Positions 1 to 6,865 of a DNA stretch of 7,805 nt are shown here, piece by piece (within the stretch, counting starts at the first letter, position 1; every line of letters starts with the position of its first letter). The notes beneath the pieces were generated by a model, which was not told where the DNA came from, searched no databases, and worked only from the letters and a program-made list of their open reading frames with translations. The DNA is taken from the NCBI GenBank assembly GCA_021443945.1, contig JABUSF010000006.1, positions 31,581 through 39,385 of the forward strand. Direction: 5' to 3'. Source of the DNA: Ileibacterium sp. (GTDB lineage: Bacteria > Bacillota_I > Bacilli_A > Erysipelotrichales > Erysipelotrichaceae). Both the position numbers and the translations under genes were made by a program.

Positions 1-330
1 TCTTTGTCTTTTATGACCAAACAAGAGGCTCACATCGAAATCAAAGAGGATGAGCTGGAAGTCGGCTATTGGATTGCCAGAGAATTCTGGGGTCAGGGGC
101 TGGTGGCTGAAGCGGCTCAAAGAGTCTTTTCGGAGATCTTTGAAACCACCGGAATCCAGCGGATTTATGTGGTCATTGAGAGTTCCAATACTCAATCACT
201 TCGGGTGCAGGCCAAACTGGGGTTTGTCTATAATAGAACGGAATATATGGATTTAAACTGTGAAAACAGGAAAACCCCGTATTACATCGGGGTTCTGGAT
301 GAATCAGATTGGAGGAAGTGCAGTTTATGA
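1..330 (+). CDS. GNAT-family N-acetyltransferase, 5' end outside window
   Basis: The frame is open from base 1 to the TGA at 328-330, giving 109 visible residues. The true start lies upstream, because neither the TTG at 4 nor the ATG at 13 has a ribosome binding site and half of the fold would be missing. Seen: EVGYWIAREFWGQGLVAEA, which matches GNAT motif A (the acetyl-CoA pyrophosphate-binding loop, here GQGLV), and then SSNTQSLRVQAKLGF, which matches the 'N..S..v..KlGF' signature of the RimJ/RimL-like Acetyltransf_3 group. Such enzymes move an acetyl group from acetyl-CoA to an amine, often a protein N-terminus or a small molecule. The substrate cannot be read from this fragment. The stop overlaps the hslO ATG in an ATGA arrangement, so the two genes are probably co-transcribed and translationally coupled. 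Confidence 0.88.
   Translation, partial: SLSFMTKQEAHIEIKEDELEVGYWIAREFWGQGLVAEAAQRVFSEIFETTGIQRIYVVIESSNTQSLRVQAKLGFVYNRTEYMDLNCENRKTPYYIGVLDESDWRKCSL
311..315 (+). promoter_or_regulatory. Ribosome binding site that sets the hslO start
   Basis: GGAGG lies 11 nt before the ATG at 327. A possible in-frame TTG start at 309 would put this motif inside the coding region and leave that start with no ribosome binding site. The ATG at 327 also gives an N-terminus ([10 protein letters not shown]) that lines up with known Hsp33 proteins. Confidence 0.7.
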
Positions 331-1265
331 AAGATCAGCTGGTGAAGGCTTTAGCCTGCAACAATCATGTACGTTTATATGCGGTTTGTTCCACTGCCAT
401 GGTGCAGGAGGCAAAAGACCGTTTTGATTTATATCCCACACCTGCCGCTGCTTTAGGCAGAGTGCTGTCTGTGGCTTCCATTATGGGAAGCATGCTCAAA
501 AGCGAGCAGGAAATGCTGACCATCAACATTGAAGGCGGCGGTCCCATTGGAAGCATCGTTGTGGATGCCTATGCGAATGGAAATGTGCGCGGATTTGTAT
601 CCAATCCTCATGCTGAGGCTCCATCCAAACCAGACGGTCACCTCAATGTAGGCGCTGTCGTGGGAAATATGGGTGTTTTAACCGTTACAAAAGACCTTTC
701 CATGGAAGAAAACTGGTCTGGCTCTGTGGAACTGCAGTCCGGTGAAATTGGGGAAGATTTTGCCTATTACTTCACACTGAGCGAGCAGACTCCGACAGCG
801 GTTTCCGTGGGTGTAAAAGTGGGCACGGATGGAAATATCATTTCTGCCGGTGCGCTGGTGATGCAGATCATGCCAAATGCAGAAGAAGCAGACATTGTCA
901 TGTGTGAACACGTTCTCTCCGGTCTGAAGCCCATGAGCCAGATTGTGGAAGAATACAGCGATGCCAGCATGTCTGAGTTTGTCAGTGCTCTGTTTGACGA
1001 TGTCAAAGTACTGACCGATCAGCCGGTGGCGTTCAAATGCACCTGCTCAAAAGAAAAGACAGAAGAGCTGCTGAAAACTGTTTCCCCAAAAGAACTGAAG
1101 GCCATGGTGGAAGAAGACAAAGGAGCCGAAGTTACTTGTCACTTCTGCAATACGGTTTACAACTTCTCGGAAGATGAACTGAGAAAGATTCTGGAAGAAA
1201 CAGAAAAGAACCTGGAAGAAACCCAGGAGCTGGAGGATCATGTCGTTTCAGATTCGGGATGTTAA
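327..1265 (+). CDS. hslO: Hsp33, redox-regulated molecular chaperone
   Basis: Cytosolic holdase chaperone (312 aa) that is inactive when reduced and zinc-bound, and is switched on by oxidants such as hypochlorous acid or peroxide together with unfolding. The N-terminal domain (about 1-230) carries the family pattern: [25 protein letters not shown], the glycine-rich [14 protein letters not shown] and RGFVSNPHA. The C-terminal switch has the four zinc-ligand cysteines C238-x-C240 and C271-xx-C274, separated by 30 residues as expected. Beyond this is a Glu-rich tail (about 281-312) ending in an extra cysteine, C312. This makes the protein about 20 residues longer than typical Hsp33. The tail is encoded largely in the run-up to, and overlap with, dusB. 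The start at 327 overlaps the acetyltransferase stop by 4 nt. hslO next to dusB is a known arrangement in Bacillota. Confidence 0.96.
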   Translation: MKDQLVKALACNNHVRLYAVCSTAMVQEAKDRFDLYPTPAAALGRVLSVASIMGSMLKSEQEMLTINIEGGGPIGSIVVDAYANGNVRGFVSNPHAEAPSKPDGHLNVGAVVGNMGVLTVTKDLSMEENWSGSVELQSGEIGEDFAYYFTLSEQTPTAVSVGVKVGTDGNIISAGALVMQIMPNAEEADIVMCEHVLSGLKPMSQIVEEYSDASMSEFVSALFDDVKVLTDQPVAFKCTCSKEKTEELLKTVSPKELKAMVEEDKGAEVTCHFCNTVYNFSEDELRKILEETEKNLEETQELEDHVVSDSGC

Positions 1266-2241
1266 AATCGACAATCCGGTGATCATCGCCCCTTTAGCCG
1301 GAGTGTCTTCCAGAGCGTTTCGTGCCATCGCCAAAGAGTTTGGCGCCGGACTGGTCTGCAATGAGATGGTTTCAGACAAAGCGCTGTTTTACAACTCCAA
1401 CCGGACCTTCAAAATGCTTAAAACCAATGAAAATGAGCATCCAGTCTCTTTTCAGGTCTTTGGACACGACAAGGAATCCATGATTCACGCGGCTAAAATT
1501 CTGGACGAGCAGACGGACTGCGACATCATCGATATCAATATGGGATGCCCGGTGACCAAAGTCATCAAAGCCAAAGCGGGAAGCTACTTAATGAAGGATG
1601 TGGATTACGCCTGCGATCTGGTGAAAAGCATCGTCGAAAGCGTCAAAAAGCCGGTGACCGTGAAAATGCGCATCGGTTTTGATCAGGACCACATCAACTG
1701 CGTGGAACTGGCACAGGCCATGGAAAAGGCAGGAGTCAGTGCGATTGCGGTCCATGGAAGAACCCGCTCCCAGTTTTATGAGGGAAAAGCGGACTGGTCC
1801 TGGATTAAAAAAGTCAAAGAGGCGGTCAGCATTCCTGTCATTGGCAACGGTGACATCCGTTCTGTTCAGGATATGAAGGATATGATGGAGCAGACCGGCT
1901 GTGATGCCGTCATGCTTGGCCGCGGGATCATCGGCAATCCCTTTTTGATTCAGGAATGCGTGGATGAATTTACCGGGGAACATCATGAATTCAGTCTGGA
2001 ACAGCGCCTGGAATGCTGCAAAAAGCATGCCAGACTGCTGATGGAAGATCTGTCGGAAAGAGATGCGATTCGACAGATGAGAGGTCTTGCCACCTGGTAT
2101 GTGAAGGGGCTTCCTCATTCTCATTTTTTCAAAGAGCAGCTGACAAAAATGAATACCTATGATCAGCTTGAGGAGATTCTGGACGCATTTTATGCTAAGC
2201 AGTCTCAGCCGCAAATTGAAGATGCAAATTTACTAAAATAG
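1240..2241 (+). CDS. dusB: tRNA-dihydrouridine synthase, DusB type
   Basis: FMN- and NADPH-dependent enzyme (333 aa) that reduces specific uridines in the tRNA D-loop to dihydrouridine. Seen in the TIM-barrel domain (about 1-245): [12 protein letters not shown] near the N-terminus (FMN site), DINMGCPV with the catalytic acid Cys103, KMRIGFD with Lys142, [11 protein letters not shown] with His172, and the phosphate-binding IGNGDI and LGRGIIGNP. The C-terminal helical tRNA-binding domain contains [16 protein letters not shown], the usual RxxR..WY.KG pattern. The loop after the catalytic Cys reads [12 protein letters not shown], where many DusB proteins have KVVKxxAGSALM. The start overlaps the hslO end by 26 nt, with AGGAG at 1225-1229 and GGAGG at 1232-1236 just upstream, so translation is probably coupled. 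In many Bacillota lysS follows dusB; here it is glgB. Length is normal. Confidence 0.95.
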   Translation: MSFQIRDVKIDNPVIIAPLAGVSSRAFRAIAKEFGAGLVCNEMVSDKALFYNSNRTFKMLKTNENEHPVSFQVFGHDKESMIHAAKILDEQTDCDIIDINMGCPVTKVIKAKAGSYLMKDVDYACDLVKSIVESVKKPVTVKMRIGFDQDHINCVELAQAMEKAGVSAIAVHGRTRSQFYEGKADWSWIKKVKEAVSIPVIGNGDIRSVQDMKDMMEQTGCDAVMLGRGIIGNPFLIQECVDEFTGEHHEFSLEQRLECCKKHARLLMEDLSERDAIRQMRGLATWYVKGLPHSHFFKEQLTKMNTYDQLEEILDAFYAKQSQPQIEDANLLK

Positions 2242-2251
2242 ACTGTGCATG

Positions 2252-2281
2252 TCGAATACCACAGGAAAACTATGGTTTAAT
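2252..2281 (+). promoter_or_regulatory. Possible extended -10 promoter for glgB
   Basis: In the 71-nt gap after dusB, TGG-TTTAAT (2273-2281) fits an extended -10 element (TGn plus a hexamer 4/6 like TATAAT). The -35 candidate TCGAAT at 2252-2257 is poor. No convincing terminator lies between dusB and glgB, so glgB may also be read through from the upstream operon. The call is weak. Confidence 0.25.
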
Positions 2282-2312
2282 AAAGACAACGAAACTAACG
2301 GAGGAAATAAGA

Positions 2313-4178
2313 ATGATGACCAAGGATTTAACTCCTTTTTTTGAGGGGCGCGAACTGTATGCCTATGAATATTTTGGCGCCCATCCTGTCAAAAAAGGGG
2401 TGGAATTTATTCTGTACGCTCCAAATGCACAGAAAATATCTGTAGTCGGAGATTTTAATGAGTGGGATCCGGAAACGGACCCGATGAAAAAAGATGAATT
2501 CGGTGTCTGGAAAGCTCTGGTGAAAAACGCCAAAGTGGGTGACGCCTATAAATATCGGATCACCCAGTCCACAGGTGCAGTCAAGGATAAAACAGATCCT
2601 TACGGATTCTATTCCAAACTGCGTCCCGATCATGATTCGATTGTTGCCAGCCTGGAGTATGATGGCTGGACCGACCAGAAATGGATGAAGGAAAGAACCA
2701 AAGGCTTCAACGATCCTATTTCCATTTATGAAATGAACGTGGGAAGCTGGCGTTCTTTAAACGAACGGGTGGAAGACATAGAAGGGCTGCCTGAACAGAA
2801 CGAAGAAGGTCCCTTTGTGCATTACGGCGATATCGTTGATGAACTGATCGCTCACTGCAAAAAGTATCATTTCTCTCATGTTGAGGTGATGCCTCTTTCC
2901 GAATTCCCCTTTGACGGATCCTGGGGATATCAGGTATCCGGTTTCTACAGCACAACAAGCCGTTTTGGAACACCGCTGGAACTGAAAGAGTTTGTCAATA
3001 AGCTCCATGGAGCCGGCATCGGTGTCATTATGGACTTTGTACCGGTGCACTTTGTCAAAGATGATTACGCTCTGGCTTACTTCGACGGTACGCCTCTGTA
3101 TGAATATTCCAAACACGAAGATGCCGATTCTGAATGGGGCACTTCCAATTTTGACCTTTGGAAGGAAAGCGTACGCTCCTTCTTAATGTCTGCTGCCAAC
3201 TACTGGCTGCATGAATACCACTTTGACGGCCTGCGTATGGATGCCATTTCCAATGCCATTTTCTGGAAAGGGAACAAGATGCGCGGGGAAAACAAAGGGG
3301 CTACTGACTTTATGAAGCGCATGAACTTCATGCTGGACAAAGAATACAAAGGCAAAATCATGCTCATCGCCGAAGACTCCACAGACTTCCCGAACGTATG
3401 CAAAAACACTCTGGACGGCGGTCTTGGGTTCGATTACAAATGGGATCTGGGCTGGATGAACGATACCCTGAACTATTTGAAAAAAGACCCGATCTACCGT
3501 CAGTGGCACCACAACAATGTGACCTTCTCCATGGCTTATTTCTATTCCGAACACTTTATTCTGCCGTTAAGTCATGATGAAGTTGTGCATGGAAAAGGAA
3601 CCATCGTCAACAAGATGTGGGGATCCTATGAAGACAAGTTTGCTCAGGCAAGAGGTCTGTACACCTATATGTTTGGACATCCTGGCAAAAAGCTGAACTT
3701 CATGGGCAACGAGCTGGGCATGTTCCGTGAATGGGATGAAATGAAAGGCTGCGACTGGTTCCTTCGCCAGTATCCAATGCATGCTGCTTTCGAAAAATTC
3801 TTCGAGGATCTGACTGGAATTTATGCCAATAACGACGCCTTCTACTATGGCTTCGATCCGACCAACTTCCAGTGGATCAATGCAGACGATGCAGCTCACA
3901 ACACCTTCTCCTTCATGAGAAAAGGAAGCCAGAAGAACTTTATCTTCGTGATCAACTTCTCTACCAACCCGTACAAAATGCAGTTTGGCGTTCCGTGCAA
4001 GGGAACCTATACAGAAGTATTGAACAGCCAGTGGGAAAAATACGGCGGAACTCTGCCGGAAACTCCACAGGTTCTCAAGGCCATTCGTCTGCCTCTGAAC
4101 AATCAGCCATACCGAATTCAGGCTGAAGTGCCTGCTTTTGGCGCTCTGATTTTTGAAGTAGATCTGCCTGCAAAATAA
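2313..4178 (+). CDS. glgB: 1,4-alpha-glucan branching enzyme (GH13)
   Basis: Cytosolic glycogen branching enzyme (621 aa): it cuts an alpha-1,4 glucan chain and re-attaches it through an alpha-1,6 bond. An N-terminal CBM48 domain (about 15-110) shows FILYAPNAQKISVVGDFNEWD. The GH13 barrel follows (about 135-500) with YEMNVGSWR, EVMPLSEFPFDGSWGYQ, region I DFVPVHF (241-247), region II DGLRMDAIS with nucleophile Asp310, region III LIAEDST with acid/base Glu354, and region IV LPLSHDEVVHGK with Asp422. An all-beta C-terminal domain ends at 621. All three catalytic acids are present. Length is normal for a GlgB with one N-terminal beta domain. The start at 2313 is backed by GGAGG at 2300-2304, 8 nt upstream; a second ATG follows at 2316. 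No other glycogen gene (glgC, glgD, glgA, glgP) is in the window, so the gene stands apart from a glg operon here. Confidence 0.95.
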   Translation: MMTKDLTPFFEGRELYAYEYFGAHPVKKGVEFILYAPNAQKISVVGDFNEWDPETDPMKKDEFGVWKALVKNAKVGDAYKYRITQSTGAVKDKTDPYGFYSKLRPDHDSIVASLEYDGWTDQKWMKERTKGFNDPISIYEMNVGSWRSLNERVEDIEGLPEQNEEGPFVHYGDIVDELIAHCKKYHFSHVEVMPLSEFPFDGSWGYQVSGFYSTTSRFGTPLELKEFVNKLHGAGIGVIMDFVPVHFVKDDYALAYFDGTPLYEYSKHEDADSEWGTSNFDLWKESVRSFLMSAANYWLHEYHFDGLRMDAISNAIFWKGNKMRGENKGATDFMKRMNFMLDKEYKGKIMLIAEDSTDFPNVCKNTLDGGLGFDYKWDLGWMNDTLNYLKKDPIYRQWHHNNVTFSMAYFYSEHFILPLSHDEVVHGKGTIVNKMWGSYEDKFAQARGLYTYMFGHPGKKLNFMGNELGMFREWDEMKGCDWFLRQYPMHAAFEKFFEDLTGIYANNDAFYYGFDPTNFQWINADDAAHNTFSFMRKGSQKNFIFVINFSTNPYKMQFGVPCKGTYTEVLNSQWEKYGGTLPETPQVLKAIRLPLNNQPYRIQAEVPAFGALIFEVDLPAK

Positions 4179-4194
4179 ATCATATTTGAATGCC

Positions 4195-4236
4195 ATCCCG
4201 GAGAATCCTTTGAGGACTCCGGGATTTTGCTGTTTT
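4195..4236 (+). terminator. Intrinsic terminator of glgB
   Basis: A 9-bp stem ATCCCGGAG (4195-4203) / CTCCGGGAT (4217-4225) continues, after an AA bulge, into TCCT/AGGA (4206-4209/4213-4216) closed by a TTG loop. It is followed by TTTTGCTGTTTT. It starts 17 nt after the glgB stop and separates glgB from the next + strand unit. Confidence 0.88.
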
Positions 4237-4280
4237 GCGGGCACGTTGGATTAAAATGCGGGGTTTTGGCTTTTATGATT

Positions 4281-4286
4281 TACAAT
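4281..4286 (+). promoter_or_regulatory. Possible -10 element for the methyltransferase-lipoprotein unit
   Basis: TACAAT matches the TATAAT consensus at 5 of 6 bases and lies 60 nt before the methyltransferase ATG, after the glgB terminator, where a promoter is needed. TATGAT at 4274-4279 is an alternative. No good -35 box sits 16-18 nt upstream of either, so the call is tentative. Confidence 0.25.
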
Positions 4287-4335
4287 AGACTGGAGCTGTA
4301 AAAAGCCGTGTGGCTTTGGAGACGAAAAGAAAGGC

Positions 4336-4339
4336 AGGA
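4336..4339 (+). promoter_or_regulatory. Ribosome binding site that sets the methyltransferase start
   Basis: AGGA lies 7 nt before the ATG at 4347. The longer in-frame reading from a GTG at 4308 would add 13 residues (MWLWRRKERQEWL) that do not look like the family N-terminus. That GTG also lies in the loop of a 6-bp hairpin, with no ribosome binding site. Confidence 0.55.
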
Positions 4340-4346
4340 ATGGCTG

Positions 4347-4943
4347 ATGGCTCACTATTTTGAAAACGATAAAAATCTGAAAACCGACCGGCATGAAATT
4401 CATTTTTCCATCGATGGAAAAACCTTTTTGATGATGAGTGATGCCGGGGTGTTTTCCAAAGATAAGCTGGATACAGGCACCAGCATTTTGCTGGAGAGTG
4501 TGCTCAAAAACAGTCAGCCGGCCAAACATGTGCTGGATCTTGGCTGCGGCATTGGTCCGGTGGGAGTGGTTCTTGGAACGTTCTGGAACTGTGAGGTCAC
4601 TGGAATCGATGTCAATGAAAGAGCCTGTGCTCTGGCTTTGCAAAACTACAAAAACAATCACGTCCAAGGGCAGGTCTTGTGTCAGGACGGAGTGACAGCA
4701 GGGGAATTTGACTGCATCCTTTTAAATCCGCCAATCCGGGCGGGCAAGGAGGTCATCTACCGGCTGTTTGAGCAGTCTGCTGCTCACTTAACAAAAAACG
4801 GAGCTTTGTGGATTGTGATGCGCAAGCAGCACGGTGCTCAAAGTGCTGTCAATTTTCTGCAGGATACCCTGCATTTGAAAACAGAGCGGTTGAACCGGGA
4901 TAAAGGATTCTGGATCATCAAAGCCTTCAGGAAAGAAAACTGA
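4347..4943 (+). CDS. Class I SAM-dependent methyltransferase, RsmC/YbxB-like
   Basis: 198-aa protein with the small methyltransferase domain (MTS, PF05175) of the RsmC/YbxB group. Seen: MAHYF near the N-terminus and SDAGVFSKDKLDTGTSILLE (31-50), both typical of Bacillota YbxB-like proteins; motif I VLDLGCGIGPVG (62-73), which binds S-adenosylmethionine; an acidic residue D88 at the end of the second strand (GIDVNE); and NPPIRAGK (127-134), the NPP[IY] motif of enzymes that methylate exocyclic amino groups of bases or glutamine. E. coli RsmC methylates G1207 of 16S rRNA. This shorter single-domain form may act on rRNA too, but its target cannot be read from sequence. The start at 4347 was chosen from its ribosome binding site and family N-terminus. 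It is first in a unit with the downstream lipoprotein (18-nt gap). Confidence 0.9.
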   Translation: MAHYFENDKNLKTDRHEIHFSIDGKTFLMMSDAGVFSKDKLDTGTSILLESVLKNSQPAKHVLDLGCGIGPVGVVLGTFWNCEVTGIDVNERACALALQNYKNNHVQGQVLCQDGVTAGEFDCILLNPPIRAGKEVIYRLFEQSAAHLTKNGALWIVMRKQHGAQSAVNFLQDTLHLKTERLNRDKGFWIIKAFRKEN

Positions 4944-4961
4944 AAATAAAAAGGAGTCATT

Positions 4962-6167
4962 ATGAAGCGAATTACTGCGCTGCTTGCAGCGGCTTGTCTG
5001 ATGCTGGCAGGCTGTTCTCAGTCCGGCAGCCAAGCATCGGCTGAAAAGGGCTATGCCTCTATGGCAGATACCGTTTTGGCCAATGGATATATGATTGCCG
5101 GAGATTTGGACAGTCAGAAAAAAATCAGCGACGAGCAGAAGGAAAAACTGACGGATCAGCAGGCCCCTCAAGGCGCTCTGCGCTATTTCCAAAGCGATGA
5201 GCAGCGAAATTCCAGCACAGAGAAAAACTATGAAGCCATTGCTTCTCTGATCGATCAGGCGGTGGATTACTATTCCAAAGAACCGTATTTAATCAGCCGG
5301 GTTTCTGCAGGAATCGGAGGCCGTCCGGTTTTGAATGAAAAGAAAGAACTGACCACGTTCAGCTATCAGCCGGTATACGATGAAGGGTATCGGTTTGTCT
5401 TTCCGCAGGACAAGGGAATGAAGTCCTTGTGGTGGGACTGCGACGAAGTCAGTACAACGATTGACGATGGCCAGGATGTCCGCAAAACCAACCGAAACAT
5501 TCTGACGGGTGTCATTGACCGGATGGAAAATGTAAGCTCTGAAACCGAAGCCCGCCATCTGCAGCAGCAGTGGATTGGGGATATGTTCTCGGAAGGAGTT
5601 TATCCAAGAATTGAAAAAGATCAGTGGATGAATTACTTTGATACGTATTTGAAATATGTGGCCGATCCGGAGTTTTTTGATTACACGGTGGTGCCGGTGA
5701 TCAAAGTCAAAGATACAGCCGATTCGGAGAATTCAGAGTATGAAATCACCGGATGGGATCTGGTGATTGATCTGAAAGAACCGCAGCTGCTTTCCTCCCA
5801 GTTGTACGATAATGGAATCGTTGTCCGCCGAAGTGCCGGATATCTCATCGATTATCAGCAGATTGTATGGATCCGCGGAGATGTAAAAAACCAGCAGATG
5901 GTTCTGCAGTTTGATCAGGACGGGGTTTTGAAGAGCAGCTGGGTCAACTCTGAAATCAGCATGCTCACCAACGGACAGAACAATCAGTCCATCTGGTCCA
6001 GAGAGTATGTGAACTCAAGATGGGACATTAACCCATATCCGGATGCTGCCCAATACGAATCCGTGCTTGACCGTTCCATTCAGGGATACATTCCTTCTGA
6101 TTTCCTGGATGTGATGGGCATTCCAGATCCGTATACCGAAGAAAAAGCGCCATTCGCTGCTAAATAA
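4962..6167 (+). CDS. Secreted lipoprotein of unknown function
   Basis: 401 aa. The N-terminus MKRITALLAAACLMLAGC is a type II signal peptide with lipobox L15-A-G-C18, so the mature protein should be lipid-anchored through Cys18 on the outer face of the membrane. A polar Ser/Gln/Ala linker follows (about 19-30). The rest (about 31-401) is a soluble, globular-looking region rich in acidic and aromatic residues, with no transmembrane segment. Recognisable stretches include SLWWDCDEVSTTIDDG (155-170), QQWIGDMFSEGVYPR (202-216), YEITGWDLVIDL (260-271) and IWSREYVNSRWDINPYPD (344-361). C160 is the only cysteine after the lipid-attachment Cys. I do not recognise the family; it does not look like a solute-binding protein, CamS or a peptidase. 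AAGGAG at 4951-4956 sits 5 nt before the ATG. It is probably co-transcribed with the methyltransferase and ends at the shared terminator 6170-6209. Confidence 0.9.
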   Translation: MKRITALLAAACLMLAGCSQSGSQASAEKGYASMADTVLANGYMIAGDLDSQKKISDEQKEKLTDQQAPQGALRYFQSDEQRNSSTEKNYEAIASLIDQAVDYYSKEPYLISRVSAGIGGRPVLNEKKELTTFSYQPVYDEGYRFVFPQDKGMKSLWWDCDEVSTTIDDGQDVRKTNRNILTGVIDRMENVSSETEARHLQQQWIGDMFSEGVYPRIEKDQWMNYFDTYLKYVADPEFFDYTVVPVIKVKDTADSENSEYEITGWDLVIDLKEPQLLSSQLYDNGIVVRRSAGYLIDYQQIVWIRGDVKNQQMVLQFDQDGVLKSSWVNSEISMLTNGQNNQSIWSREYVNSRWDINPYPDAAQYESVLDRSIQGYIPSDFLDVMGIPDPYTEEKAPFAAK

Positions 6168-6169
6168 AT

Positions 6170-6209
6170 AAAAGCCCTGACAGGATTTGATGTTCCTGTC
6201 AGGGCTTTT
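6170..6209. terminator. Bidirectional intrinsic terminator between convergent units
   Basis: A perfect 16-bp stem, AAAAGCCCTGACAGGA (6170-6185) against TCCTGTCAGGGCTTTT (6194-6209), with an 8-nt loop. The + strand reading ends in CTTTT just after the lipoprotein stop. The - strand reading ends in CTTTTATTTATTTA, 11 nt past the sortase stop. It can therefore end both convergent transcripts, with the better U-tract on the sortase side. Confidence 0.92.
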
Positions 6210-6220
6210 GCGCGTATTTG

Positions 6221-6784
6221 TTACTTGCCTGCAGTGCTGCATCTTACAACGAAACGGGAAGAGTTGTCCCATGTACAGTTGAAGATGGACAGTTCGTATT
6301 TGGAATTCATCAGCTGATTTCCCTGTTTGGGAGCCAGGACTTCGTTTCCAGCCACTTTGTATTTCCAGACGATATCGTTAAAGTCAGTAAAGGTAATGTC
6401 ATCTCCTGGAGCAAGCTGGTCCAGGCCAGCCAGATGGGCCTGGGAGTTATGTCCTCCGATGACCATATTTCCAAAGTATGGATTTCCGGAGAAAAGACCA
6501 GGAGCAATATCCAGAAGGCTGTCTTCGCAGACCGCCAGAATCGGCAGTTTTTTGCCCAGTTTGGGGATTTCCAGAATACCCACATAATCATAACCGTCAA
6601 TGTTTTTTGTGGGCAGAGAGTTTTCGTGGAATTGAGGAAGAGCGTCGGCCAAACCGCTTAAAGCGCGCTCAGCCCGTTCAGCCTGTGCTTTTTCTCTCTG
6701 GTAGTTGTCATAAGTCAGATAGCCAGCACCGCCAAGCAGAGCCAGGCCGATGCAGATGATCAGAATGCCTAATTTCTTTTTCAT
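6221..6784 (-). CDS. Sortase (class D-like transpeptidase)
   Basis: 187-aa membrane-anchored cysteine transpeptidase that would cut a C-terminal sorting motif and join the protein to the cell wall or to another pilin. A short positive N-terminus (MKKK) and one membrane span (about 5-24) are followed by a charged, probably helical linker (28-48) and the sortase beta-barrel: YVGILEIPKLGKKLPI (67-82), IAPGLFSGNP (93-102), IGGHNSQAHL with catalytic His112, PGDDITFTD (126-134), and FNCTWDNSSRFVVRC with Cys170 and Arg177. There is no N-terminal lid and no C-terminal membrane span, unlike class C pilin sortases. The layout resembles the small sortases paired with pilin-like proteins in clostridial genomes. 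Odd: Asn169 precedes the catalytic Cys where relatives usually have Thr (TCT). It lies downstream of its probable substrate gene and has a weak ribosome binding site. Confidence 0.93.
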   Translation of the reverse strand: MKKKLGILIICIGLALLGGAGYLTYDNYQREKAQAERAERALSGLADALPQFHENSLPTKNIDGYDYVGILEIPKLGKKLPILAVCEDSLLDIAPGLFSGNPYFGNMVIGGHNSQAHLAGLDQLAPGDDITFTDFNDIVWKYKVAGNEVLAPKQGNQLMNSKYELSIFNCTWDNSSRFVVRCSTAGK

Positions 6785-6795
6785 TTTTTTTAATT

Positions 6796-6800
6796 CTTTC
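6796..6800 (-). promoter_or_regulatory. Weak ribosome binding site of the sortase gene
   Basis: On the - strand, GAAAG lies 11 nt before the sortase ATG, with an A-rich spacer that merges into the start codon (8 A's in a row, 6784-6791). This is far from the GGGAG of the gene upstream and suggests low sortase translation. Confidence 0.4.
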
Positions 6801-6830
6801 TAATTCTCAATGGGACAAATGGCAATAAGA

Positions 6831-6854
6831 AAGGACTGCGTAAGCGCAGTCCTT
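6831..6854 (-). terminator. Terminator between surface-protein and sortase genes
   Basis: A perfect 10-bp stem AAGGACTGCG (6831-6840) / CGCAGTCCTT (6845-6854) with the loop TAAG on the + strand. Read on the - strand it begins 12 nt after the surface-protein stop and is followed by TCTTATTGCC, a short and interrupted U-tract. It should end most surface-protein transcripts but could let some continue into the sortase gene. I see no clear separate sortase promoter in the 46 nt that remain. Confidence 0.8.
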
Positions 6855-6865
6855 ATTCGGCTTTA

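Noticed and set aside
309..326. Upstream TTG start for hslO (6 extra residues)
   Set aside because: The GGAGG at 311-315 would be used up as coding sequence, and the ATG at 327 fits both the ribosome binding site and the family N-terminus.
1588..2214. 208-codon open frame on the - strand inside dusB
   Set aside because: It is fully antisense to a gene with all DusB motifs, has no ribosome binding site and its translation shows no recognisable domain.
3567..4244. 225-codon open frame on the - strand over the glgB 3' end
   Set aside because: It is antisense to conserved GH13 motifs and runs through the glgB terminator hairpin; the protein looks like an antisense shadow.
4302..4317. 6-bp hairpin (AAAGCC/GGCTTT with loop GTGT) in the leader of the methyltransferase gene
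   Set aside because: It is short, has no U-tract and no riboswitch-like context, so it is not called as a terminator or regulator; it could still be a minor leader structure.
6218..6661. 147-codon open frame on the + strand opposite the sortase
   Set aside because: It is antisense to the sortase, which has an intact catalytic triad and a membrane anchor, and it has no ribosome binding site.
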